NCBI GenBank assembly: GCA_963921425.1
Contig: OY992840.1
Location: forward strand, 2,544,501 to 2,608,500
Length of the DNA: 64,000 bases
Reading direction: 5' to 3'
DNA from: Dryas octopetala
Taxonomy: Eukaryota > Streptophyta > Magnoliopsida > Rosales > Rosaceae
Part shown: positions 11,710-22,391 of the stretch, piece after piece
Position numbering within the stretch: position 1 is the first letter of the stretch
Layout: each line of letters opens with the position of its first letter
Program-made: the position numbers and the translations under genes
The notes under the pieces: generated by a model
What the model was told of the DNA's origin: nothing
Database searches by the model: none
The model's input: the letters and a program-made list of their open reading frames with translations, nothing else

Positions 11710-14104
11710 TGATGAGTGTTCATTTTACACTATTTTATGATACTAACTCCCTAACCTAGAGTGTTAGAACTCGATCTTTTTGTGTCTGTTGTCTTGTTTT
11801 TGTGTTTTTAGGTCGAATGAAGCATAAATAGGAAATATGAGCAAATGGAGCCGTTTTAGGACATTTCCTGGTCAAACTAGGAAAATGGGTCAATTCCTGG
11901 TCGAACCAGGAAAAGAGCTGAAATCCTAGTCAAATGAGGATTCATAGTCACACTTGGAAACATCAAGTCCAGAACCATCATTGTCGAGCCAGAAATGAGA
12001 AATCTTGATTGGAACAGGAATTCCTGGTTGAACTAGGAAACCTAACTCTACTAGGGAAAGGAGTCCTAATGACACTAGGAGACTCCAGGGGCAATATGGT
12101 CATTACGAGAAGCAAAATGGATAAGGAATCTTTCATTTACAAGAAATCCTAGTTGGATTAGGAAAGGTTGGTCAAAGTCAACTCAATCAAGTCAAGGTTC
12201 CAGAAGCTTCTAGAAGGTGGTGGACATCCATGTAATCAAATGGAGGGAAGAAATAAATTCGAATCCAAGAAGGAGAGAGGGGTAAAATTGGAAGTCAAAG
12301 TCAATGGTCAAGGGTCAACCATATCATTTCATGAAGTCAATTGGGCTTTGGGCCTAGGTGAAGTCGAAATCCATAAGAATGGTGAGGTGGAAGCCCAACA
12401 CATTATTTGCATGCTTGCAGCCCATTCAGCCCAAGTCATACAGCCATGCGCAAGCCATGCATTCCTAAAGCCCATCACGCCACTTGCTTGTTGCAGCCAG
12501 CCCATGTTCTTTTAAAGGAAACCCTAGCTCATCACGCCTACAAAGAGAAAGCCCAAGGAATCCTAGCTAAAAAGAAGTCAAAACCCTGGAAAATAGAGCA
12601 CCAATTTTGACAGCAAATCTGTAATTCTCCAGAACGAATCAGGTAGCATGCCATATATGGTTGGAAAGATACGGATGTTAGCTTCGCAGTGAATTTTACG
12701 GATTTCGATTCCGAGTTTTCTAGCTCAAGATATGGTCATTTTAGTGGAGATAGCGCAGCAGTTCCGCGAGCTGAAAACGGAGTTACGCCTAAAAAGAGCC
12801 CAAATCAGCCCAAGGCCCATGTTTGGCCGAAAATTATAAGTCTTGGTGTGCAAGGAATGCACTTATCCCACATTGAAGAGAAAGAGAAATCTCAGCCCCA
12901 CTCTCCTCTATAAATACATCTTTATAACTCAAAAGAGCTCTCTCTGAAATTTCAGAAACCCTAGCCTAGTCTCTCTCTTTTCTTGCCGCACACCCTAGCC
13001 TCCTTTCTCTCTCTTTCTTTTCACGCACCCTAGCAGCCCCCATTATTTCTCTTCCCTTGCCGCAGCCACCATCATCTCTCTTTCTTTATTTTTCTGCTGA
13101 ACCGAAGGAGGAGGAAGAAGTCGAGCTGCTGCCACCACTCTCTAGGGATGTTCTTTTATTTTTGTTTTGGAATTCTTATTTCTTTTGTTTGATTCTAGTT
13201 TTTAATTGTTTTGTTTAATTAGTTTGCTTTTCAACATGGATTGAGAATTTATTTATATTATTATGATTTTCTTTTCTATTTTAATTATGTAGGTTTATTT
13301 ATTCTATCTTGCATGTTAGTTGTAGGTTGATTATTGGATTGCATGCTTTAACAAATCGTTTATCCGTCTCTTGGTCTGTTAGTTTGATGTTTGCACGTAT
13401 TAAATTTCCACTATCTATTAGAACCCGTCACTAGTTGTTTGCATCCGTTGACTGGCCACCTTAGGGTAATTTCATCTAGTTTATTTGTTAGGTTTAGCTG
13501 TGAAATAGTCAAAGACACTAAACCACAAGTAACAAGGGAATAAGGGATTATTCTTGGTAGTGGGGTTGGGCGACCTCTATAAGGAAATAGTCAAAGCTTA
13601 TATGTTGTGCATGTTTGACGTTCTCATAAAACTTAATGACTCCTGCATCGGTAACAGCTGCCTTAGCTTGAACTAGGGAACATGTAGGTTAACTGGCTAA
13701 GGAAGGCCCAAGAAGCTCTTAGTTTATGCATTAGGAGAATAATTGCAAGAAAGTAACTAGCCAAACCTTTTTAGCAGTCAAACTTTAATATGTTATGTTC
13801 AAATTAACTGTCATTAGCCTTGGATGATTATTGAATGCTTATCTGATTTGAAACTGAAAACTTAACATTGCAAGATAGAATAAAAGGGTGTGTGCATGTG
13901 GTGATGTGTGCGTGAGTTTCATCTTTCTAAAACCCCCCCATTTAGTTATTCTATTGATTAATTGAATTGATTTGTTGTGTATTAGTCACTCCCTGTGGGA
14001 TCGATCTCGTGCTTGTACGCTTTGCTACTAATGCGATTCGTGCACTTGCGAGTAAACTTAGAATGAGATAATTGTTTATTTTGTTCTAAGAAAACACTTC
14101 AACA
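11710..14104 (+). repeat. Solo LTR, Athila-like, plus orientation
   Basis: A 2.4-kb LTR (starts TGATGAGTGT, ends CTTCAACA) with TSD AGGGG at 11705-11709 and 14105-14109 and no internal region. It matches, in the opposite orientation, the LTRs at 1744-4216 and 8541-11023, with more divergence in the middle. It is inserted inside the CACTA element, so it is younger than that element. Confidence 0.92.
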
Positions 14105-14297
14105 AGGGGCGACTGGACAAAGCCCCATTGATTTGCCCGGCCTCTCTCCCCCATCGATTCTGTTCGAAACCCATTCTTGTCATCGTTATCTTCCCCCCAC
14201 ATCTCATCGACCCCTTTCACAAAGACAAAGCCCCATATTATTCTTAGCATAAGAATGTCTCGGCTCAGCTACTGTGCCTCTTCTTCCTGATTGCTTC

Positions 14298-17077
14298 TGT
14301 AAGACCCCGTATTTTTCAAGGAGTTATTTTAAATATTTTGCGAATTTATTTTAAGGATTTTGGGAATTTATTTGGAATTTAAAATGGTTTTGGGTTAATT
14401 TTTAATTTTTGTTTTAAATTGGGTATGACCCAAAGTTGACTTTTAAATTAAATGGGCTTTTGATTTTGACTTTGGGCACGTTGGAAAGGTCTTGAGTCCA
14501 CGAGTTCGTAGACACGCGGCACGCGTCAATCGGAGCTACGGTTTGAAAGATACGGGCTTTTGAAGCGAGTGGCAAACTTGTAATCTTTATGAAAGTTGGT
14601 TTTAAAACCCAAAAAGCAGATCTCTCTCTCTCACACTCTCTCTCTCCTCTCTCCCCGTGCTCTCTCTCTCTCTCCTGCGCACCTCTCTCTCGCTGCAACT
14701 GTGCAGCCGCCACTGTCACCGGCGCGTGGCGGCGCGTCCGGCCGTGGCTGACGACGGGACCGGCCCAGATCTCCTCGCCGTCCCTCCCTCTTCCTTTCCC
14801 TAGCATCGGTTCAGCCTATGCATTCCCCAAACCAGAAACCCAGTTTAGGCCGATTGTAGCTCCGGTGGTGACGCGGCGGTTCCGGCGGTTTCGCAACCCA
14901 GCTCTGGCCCAGAAAGCTCCCTCTCGTCGAACCCGTCACGATGGTACCCTCCGATCGTCCATCGGAGTTCGCACGACGGCGAATCGACCACTCAAGGCCG
15001 GCGGCTTCCGCCGCCGATTCCGGCGTTTCCGGCGAGATTTGGCCCTCGATCCAGTTATGAGAAATGATCCTCTAGGTATGGGCTTTCTTTCCCCCTTGTT
15101 CTTGTGTGTCAATTTTGAGAATTTGGAGATCGAAATTTTTAGGGCTTGTACCCATTTCGGGTTTACCTTGAATTAAGCATAGTTGAATGAATTCTGAGTT
15201 GTTTTTGGTCCAATTGAAGTGCCTAGGTTGATTGGGGTTGATTTTAGTTGAAAACCCAAATTTTTTTAGGACCTGTCGCCGCTGCCACCACTGCCTCCGC
15301 CACTTGTGGCGGCGGGTCAGCGGTTATTTGTCTCTTTTTGCCCAAATTGAACTCCTAGGAGACCCTCGGAGGTTGTTTAGAGAATTATGTGAAATTTCTG
15401 TATATATTGAAGTTGGTTTCTGGTCCTAACAGGTACACGGGCTCAGGAAATCTCATTCCCGATGCCGTTATGCTGCCGGATTTGGTATCCGAGCAGTGGA
15501 ACTGTGATGATGCTTATTGGATTGTAATGTAGAGTACTGTTATTGAATGGTCTGTTTTGTGTGATTTATGCTTTATGTTAGGAAGACTAAGGGTAGGATT
15601 TGGATCATGAGAATGAATTGATGAGGATCTGAGGTTAAGAAAATAAATTTGGAATTTTAGAGTTTGTCCTGAGGATAATTGTTGAATTAGGAAAGAAATG
15701 TTTATTGTCGAAGTAAATAAATGATGATTAGGCGATTATTATACCGATTTGATCGAATTGAGTATTGAGAAAGTATTGGTATGATTTGAGTGACAAACAA
15801 GTGAAGGGTCGTGAATAGGAATCAATCTCGGAAAGGTTTCGGTGTAGTTCGGAGTAAACAGTGAGTGGGTTTGATAAGGAGAATTTAGAAAAGAATATTT
15901 AAAGACTGCTGTGTAAATGCACGTGTTGACCGGTCGAGCCTGCCTGTGTAAGATGCACGAGATTGTGGCCAGGATGTGAGCCTGATCGTATGGAGCGACC
16001 CCTCCGTACGAGATTGTGGCCAGGATACGAGCCTGCTCGTATGGAGCGACCCCTCCGTGCGAGATTGTGGCCAGGATACGAGCCTGCTTGTGCGGAGAGA
16101 CCCCTCCGTGCGAGATTGTGGCCAGGATACGAGCCTGCTTGTGCGGAGAGACCCCTCCGTACGAGATTGTGGCCAGGATACGGTTCTGCTCTTACAGAAT
16201 GACCTCTATGTGCGAGATTATAGCTAGGATTTGAGCCTGCCCGAGTGCGGGATTGTGGCCAGGTCATTGTCTACAATACAGGTACGAGAATGATGTGAGT
16301 TTTAAGAATAAGTGTTTCGAGATATCAGCTTCCAAGGATAAATTCAGTACAGAGTTTGATTTACGGTTGAGGGGATTTAAAAATGGTTTTGAAAGACGAG
16401 ATTTTTGAAAGTAGTTATAAAGCTGGAGGATTTCCAAGAAACGAAGTGTGTGAAATTAGATAGATGGTTGTTTGGTTGCTTGTATTGCATTTGTTTGCTA
16501 GGACTTGGTAAAGTCTAGGCTTGAATCGTGATGATGGAAATGATAGTGTCTATGCATTGAGGTTATTAATTAGGACGTGAATAATTGAAGTTGAGGTTAA
16601 TGGTTGATGATTAGGCAATTGATTTGTCAGAGTATAATTATTGATGGAATATTAGGTGATTGAAGAATTTCGGACTTATGAAGATTAATTAGTTACGCCT
16701 TGGATTTATTGCGAATATTTTGTGGATTGTAAATTGAGATAACTGACAAAAGTATTTTGAGGCCTTGTGATTTCTTATCAAGGGGTTATTTGTTTGAATG
16801 ACCCGGTGCACCATGGATATGGTGCAGTGTGTTTAATTGTGTTTTTGCAAGTTAATCAGGCTAAGGAGGCAGTGAGGAGAAGTTGAGGCAGTGGGACCTG
16901 CTTTGTTTTGATTTAACTGATTTTATACAGTGATTTTTACATACATGTTTTTGGGCTCACACTTTGATTTAATTACTGTATTCATTTATTATATTAAGTG
17001 CATGGCTCATTCTTTGAAAAGAGGTTTAAAGGTCAAAGTTTTAGTGTATTTATGGGCCCGAGGTTCGGGGCGTTACA
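14298..17077 (+). repeat. Solo LTR of a Ty3/gypsy (probably Tekay/Del-type) element
   Basis: A 2.78-kb solo LTR beginning TGTAAGACCCCG and ending GGGGCGTTACA, with TSD GCTTC at 14293-14297 and 17078-17082. It is related, in reverse, to 21477-26712 and 22392-25730. It holds a CT-rich stretch near 14620-14700 and a 51-bp tandem array at 15955-16260. Frames such as the 195-aa one at 14589 are LTR sequence, not genes. The lineage call rests on LTR size and the TGTAACG-type terminus, so it is tentative. Confidence 0.85.
15955..16260 (+). repeat. 51-bp minisatellite inside a solo LTR (about 6 units)
   Basis: Tandem units with the core GATTGTGGCCAGGATACGAG and an internal inverted repeat around GGAGAGACCCCTCC. 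The same unit, reverse-complemented, is expanded to ~21 copies in the LTR at 22392-25730. The unit is 17 codons long, so frames stay open in several phases. Confidence 0.9.
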
Positions 17078-17082
17078 GCTTC

Positions 17083-17986
17083 ATCCAGGTATAATAAGAT
17101 TCTTTCTTTGCTTCTTCTTTGTGGGTTCTTCTCAAATGGGTTTTGATTGCGTTGAGAGTATCGCATAATGATGGGGACTGATATCCGTTACCTAGGGCTC
17201 CTTTAGCAATGCGTATGCGGGAGGATCAAATAAAGCAAAGTATTCACTCCAAAGCTGATAATTTTGTACGTTATTTATGTGTCTTTCATTCTTTATATCA
17301 TTATTTAATCATCTCAATCTATGAAACAGTTCAGTTCTTCTAGAGAATTTTTTGGAATTTAGTTTACTATATTGGATAATTGATGTGTTCTTGTGCATTT
17401 TGGATTCTTTGAGAGAGAGGTGAAATTTTGGACTTCACTTTGGGCATCGGTTTCTCCTGAGTTTTGGGATTCATTGTTTTATGCTACTCTTGTAGATTGG
17501 AGGGCTGCATTTGAAAAGTCTTCATTATCGTTTTTGTATATTTTATTGGCTGGTTGGAAAGAAATTATAAGTCCTTGTATTGTACATAGTGGACAGCTTG
17601 TCCACAACTTTGTACTCTTAGAAGGCTATTAATAAATTTTTTCTTATAGACAAATATATACATACATGTATAGATATATATATCAATCTATATATATATG
17701 TATCAATCTTTCACTTCCAAGAAAAGAAGGATTATATATATAAATAGACAGATTTACTCCTTCCGTAGTGTGTACTTGTGTGTATGTGTACATATATGGA
17801 TGCTTCTTGCTTTCTTTCTCTTCATTTGTGTTGGTACTTGCTAGTAAGCCATAGTTCTGTTAATGTCATTTTTTTCCCTCTTATATATGTTAGATCTGAA
17901 TATGTGTCGATGTTTTTTGTTTTTTCATCAACAAATGTAAAAACATGCATTTTATTATATTGACTGCTCTCATTGGCCTTTGTAGA
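17083..17986 (+). other. Unassigned interior of the CACTA element
   Basis: Continues the leader-like sequence after the TSD GCTTC, with possible donor and acceptor sites (CCAG|GTATAA near 17086). It includes a 79-aa frame at 17393-17632 that I cannot assign and TA-rich microsatellite sequence near 17640-17740. It probably contains introns of the captured gene. I see no clear coding exon. Confidence 0.4.
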
Positions 17987-19945
17987 CTTGTAGTATGGGA
18001 TGGAGATCCAATGTACCCAACTGTGAACTATATCCAAGATCCAGATGAAGTGAACGATTACAGAGGCCCAGATTCCATGAACCAACACCAAATATGTTGT
18101 CTTTTCTGAAGGAGGTCAGCATTTTTCAAATTCTCCTCCCTTTTCCTTTCTGGAACATTACTGAAGAGTTTATGTTTAGATTATATGTCATTGTGATTCG
18201 TAGTTTAAGGAATTTACTATGATTTTCTTTGTATAATAAAAGCCAAGTTTCTGAATTGGGAGTGAAGTTTTGTCCTCGTTTCTTTGATCATGGTACAAAG
18301 TTCGTGGCTGGAGGATTAATGAGAGGAATAGAAGTTGTTTTGTTAATTCTAGCATGTGAAATGTAGGGATTAGGATACACTTCTCCATTGGTCTGAGCTA
18401 TGTAATCTTCAAAGATTAAACTCAGCACATGGCTACTGATTTTGAATTGTTATCATCCAACTTTCTGTGGCTCCTTGTTTTAGTCACTGTACATATGATT
18501 GGTATTTTTTTTTTTTTAAATATTGAAGAATACAAGAACTTAGATGGTTCTTATTACCTGAATACTATGTAGACTCATTTACTTGGGACTTGATTATTTA
18601 ACATTAACAACTCTGTTGTCTGTGATGTTATTTGATTAGGCTGTACTCCTAGGATGTTCAAAGAATATTAATATCAATGTAGGACTGTTCTCAGTTGGGA
18701 AAGCATAAGTGGAAGTATACTTTAGACTAAAGTCCTCAATTCTCATACAGTGATAATGATTTTTTTATTTGACTTTTTTGAATTTTTATAACAGATTTCT
18801 CTCATTATTTATTTTTGTTTTTGTCAAATCATTATTAATATATGACTTACTAATTTTTTCTAACATCTGTTGCAACATTTTTTACTTACTATCTTCATGG
18901 CCTAAGTTCTAACTTATCTTTTTTGATCAGCATGGAAAAATCATATCAAGGGAGGAGCTTGAGAAAATTCTGTCAAAGGAGAAGACTGAAGAGCTTGAGG
19001 TAACCAAATGAAAGTGTCAACTTTTTTTTGTTCATTAAAATTTATCCAAATTTTAAGTGGATAGATTATTATGTGCAGCAACTTTCATAACAGCAAGTAT
19101 GTAATAGTTCTCAATTTTTTGTTGACAAAAATGTAATTTTTTGTTAGCATATGAAAATCAAGCTTGAAAGGAACATTCGATAGAGTGTTTTGGGCAATAC
19201 ATCTAATTTAATCATTCTTGGTTTAACTCTTAATATTATGCAATAAAAGCAGACACCTGATATGGATGATGCTATGGCATGAGCTGTTGACATTGGCGAA
19301 AATGATGTAAGTTTGATTGTTTCATGTACATTAGATCCATAATTTTATGTTCTTACATTGATGCTGATGTGCCTTAGATGCATTTGTCCAGCGAACGTAC
19401 TACTGGTCCATTATGGTTGTTACGTATGTAATCTCATTTGAAACTGCTTGTGATAGGATGAAGGAGAAGATAGTGAGGCTGAGGTTGATGAACAAGAGGA
19501 GAAAATCACATGCAATTGGAGTGTTTTGAAAAGTACCCCTGAACTTAACAAGTCAAAGGTGATTCTCATTTCCCACGGCATGTTTTTGTTTTTAGATTTG
19601 ATTGTTTGAGAAGAGCATGTTCATATGTCATTTATGGACCAGAAAAGGAAAAATCCATTGCAATTAAAAAGTTTTATGTGGCACAAATTACACCTAGACA
19701 TTGTAGCATCTTAAAAACAAAAGATCTCCTTCCTAACCATACTTTCATCAGACCAAAAAAAGAATCATTGCTATTTGACTGACTATTTCTAAAAAAGTTG
19801 AGGCATTATATTGCTAAATAGTCCACTCCCTTTTGAGTATACTTGAGATGGAGCTTAATAATTGTGATGTTTAACTTTTTCTCCCTTACAGAAGAAGTTT
19901 ACTGGAAGCCAAGCTGTTAGAAAGGAGAGGGAAGAAGCCAAAGTA
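17987..19945 (+). pseudogene. Captured 3' exons resembling pTAC12/HEMERA
   Basis: Successive exon-like blocks with intact GT-AG borders: about 17995-18114 (VWDGDPMYPTVNYIQDPDEV), 18931-18999 (HGKIISREELEKILSKEKTE), 19251-19307 (DMDDAMA, then AVDIGEND), 19458-19558 (ending NWSVLKSTPELNKSK) and a short block from 19892. From memory these match the acidic C-terminal part of pTAC12/HEMERA, a plastid transcription and phytochrome-signalling protein. The first block has a 1-nt shift near 18072 (after GPD) and the third an in-frame TGA, so it is a fragment under no coding constraint. Similarity to the large CACTA's tail resumes at ~19947, marking the 3' edge of the capture. The gene identity is recalled, not searched. 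Confidence 0.6.
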
Positions 19946-20632
19946 CTGGAGATGCACTTTAACTTCAATGGAATTTGAATTCAGACCATGTTTTGAATGA
20001 GGATTGCAAGTCTGGCAGCTAAGTGGATCATTCTTTTCATAAGATTTATAGTATTGTTGAGGCTTTTTGTAATACAAGTTGTCCTAAATTTGATTTTTGT
20101 TGTTTAGTTTCGACATGGAGAATTGATGTTTATTGAAAAATCTAACTTTTTGTCTATTTTAATTATCAATTCAACTGGAAAATATTTTATTATTGGTAGA
20201 TTAATGATTTTGCTTTGATTCTGAACAATTGGTGAACAACTATTTTGTTATTTAATTATTAGGTCAAATTGGTGGTTAACATTGGTCTGCCAAATTATTA
20301 AAAAATAATAATATGAATGACAACGTGCAATTCAAAGTTGTCAAAAAATAAATAACAACATGCGATTGCATGTTGTTGAAACATTACTGCAACATGCACA
20401 GCACGTTGTTGATTAACCAGACTACAACGTGCGCACGTTGTCTTACATCCACTATGAATGAATGATTAGACATTATGATGACGTGCATCGCCTTTTTTGG
20501 CAACGTGCAGTGCACGTTATTAAAGGATCTCACTTTTTAACGACATGTCGTACGACCACGTGCAGGTGCATGTTGTGTATTTACTTTAACAACGCACATT
20601 GCACGTTGTCAAAAGGCATTTTTCTTGTAGTG
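19946..20632 (+). repeat. 3' subterminal region and TIR of the CACTA element
   Basis: Matches 41290-42133 of the large CACTA element (shared GGAGATG, then CACTTTAACTTCAATGG-type sequence, through to the terminus). The last 320 bp contain many CAACGTGC, CAACATGC and GCACGTTG copies. It ends TTTTTCTTGTAGTG at 20632. Confidence 0.85.
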
Positions 20633-20810
20633 GAAATAACCCACGTAAGGAAATTTTTGGGTTTATCTCTCGCGCGCATAATTAAGGACCTTGGGCCTAA
20701 AAAGGTTTATAGTATTTCTCTTTTAATGGGCTATAATTAAGCTACTTTTAATAGCAGTTCAAAAAAAATGCTATAAGTAAATGCTATAATAGGGGTTATT
20801 TCTACTAGTG
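20633..20810 (-). repeat. Terminus of another CACTA-type element (partner end not in window)
   Basis: Ends GGGGTTATTTCTACTAGTG at 20810, the reverse of a CACTAGTAGAAATAACCCC-type CACTA end, preceded by repeated ATGCTATAA/TATAGC motifs like a subterminal repeat. The following TAG (20811-20813) is a plausible 3-bp TSD. The opposite terminus would lie left of position 1. If so, everything from position 1 to 20810 sits inside this element, which itself interrupts the large CACTA that resumes at 20811. Confidence 0.5.
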
Positions 20811-20813
20811 TAG

Positions 20814-21476
20814 GTATATGAAAGTGTTAAAAGGATATGTTATGAATCGTGCACGGCCTGAGGGGTATATAGCTGAGCGGTACCTTGTTGAAGAGTGTGC
20901 ATTGTTATGTAGCAAATATATAAAACAAGCTGATGATATAGACTCTAGGCTTGCACGAAATGAAGAATTTGAGAATAGTTTGTTGTTGGAAGGGCGCCTA
21001 CGTCTAAAGGGAAGCGAATCATTCTTCCAGTTGATTTGTTACAAGCTGCCCATCGATATGTGTTGTTCAATACGGAAGAAGTTCAGCCATATATAGAGTA
21101 AGTGTTCACATTAATGTTATTTATACTTTCAAACTCGCAAGAGACATTAGGAAAAATCTTCTAACACAATACTTTCTATACTAGTATGCACAAGGAGGAA
21201 CTTAAGAGAGAAGATAGACGTCTCGAAAGAAATGAAACATTATTAGAGAAGAAACACATGGAGTCCTTCAGTGAATGGTTTGATGCTAAGGTTGTAAGAA
21301 TTTTGTAATATATAATATTGTTAGTTATTTAATTATGTGATCAAAACTTTTATTTCTAACTCATGCTGAAACTTAATTTGCACAGATTAAGGCTGAGATG
21401 ATTGACCAAAATATGTCAAAAACTCTTAGATGGCTTGCACGTGGCCCATTGCAGCAGTCTATTTCTTATTATGGGA
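20814..21476 (+). pseudogene. TNP2-type CACTA transposase, DUF4218-like part
   Basis: Remnant of the catalytic-type CACTA transposase that cuts at the TIRs. The stretch RARPEGYIAERYLVEECALL is the classic DUF4218 signature following the transposase domain. After a frame change near 21000 the similarity continues as ILPVDLLQAAHRYVLFNTEE. Two further exons follow, about 21185-21290 (KEELKREDRRLERNETLLEK) and 21386-21476 (AEMIDQNMSKTLRWLARGPL). The reading is cut at 21476 by the solo LTR and resumes at 26718. The N-terminal transposase domain is not in the window. The shift and the missing 5' half make it a pseudogene. Confidence 0.8.
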
Positions 21477-22391
21477 TGTAACGCCCCGATCCTAGGGCCC
21501 AAAAATACACTGAAACTTTGTCCTTTAAACCTCTTTTCAAAGAATGAGTCATGCACTTAAATATAATAAATAAATACGTTAAATAAATCAGAGTGGGAGC
21601 TCAAAACATTTATGTAAAATTCACTGTATAAGATCAATTAAATCAAATTAAAATAAGTCCCACTGCCTCGTCTTCTCCTCACTGCCTCCTCAGCCTGCTT
21701 AACCTGCAAAACACCAATAACCACACTGTACCATATCCATGGTACACCGGGTCATTCAAACAAATAACCCGGTAAGCTCACTAGAGCTCGTATGAGTGAA
21801 ATGACGAAATAATTTATCCTCAATAAAATCCTCAACTTCCATACTTAATAATAATTCACAATAATAACCATATATATTCAATCACACAATAATTTCATCA
21901 CCAATCATCCAAGCATCAAAATAAATCATAAATCCTCGAATTCACATCTTAAATCCCATCAATAAATAATAATCCTCATTCTGGCAAATCAATTGCCTAA
22001 GCGTCAGCTATTAACCTCAATCTCAAATCATTCACATCCTAACTCATAACCCCAATGCATAATCCATTCATCAATTCCATCCTCAAGATTCAAGCCTAGA
22101 CTTACCAAGTCCTAGTCAAATCAAGTCCTAGCAAACAAAAGCACGCAAACACACAAATCAACGAAATAGATTATCTAATTTCACTCACTGTTTAACCACG
22201 TAAAATGACAAAAATGCCCTTCTTGGCTCCTTTGCTCGGATCTCCAATCCGGCAGCATAACGACATCGGGAATGAGATTTCCCGAGCCCGTGTACCTGTT
22301 AAGACCAGACAACCAATAAAAACAATTCAGAAACACAATTGGGCCACTGAACGACCGAAACGGGTGGCCGCCACCACACACGGTGGCTACC

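Larger units (their letters stand above)
11184..20632 (+). mobile_element. Non-autonomous CACTA (En/Spm) transposon carrying pTAC12-like exons
   Basis: Perfect 28-bp terminal inverted repeats (11184-11211 and 20605-20632) begin CACTACAAGAAAAATGCC. The 3-bp TSD is GAA (11181-11183 and 20633-20635), diagnostic of CACTA. Both ends are packed with CAACGTGC/GCACGTTG subterminal motifs. No transposase is present. The interior holds a gene-leader-like stretch, exons resembling pTAC12/HEMERA, and two later solo LTRs (11710-14104 and 14298-17077); without them the element is about 4.3 kb. The last ~690 bp match the 3' end of the large CACTA ending at 42133, pointing to the same family. Confidence 0.93.

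Noticed and set aside
12168-12913. Frames of 74-115 aa as host genes
   Set aside because: They lie in the solo LTR at 11710-14104, and homologous DNA in the other Athila-like LTRs does not keep these frames.
14589-15176. 195-aa Ser/Arg-rich frame and similar GC-rich frames at 25018-26446, 31532-32060 and 45211-45660
   Set aside because: All lie in the same CT/GA-rich segment of related solo LTRs and owe their openness to composition; no domain is visible.
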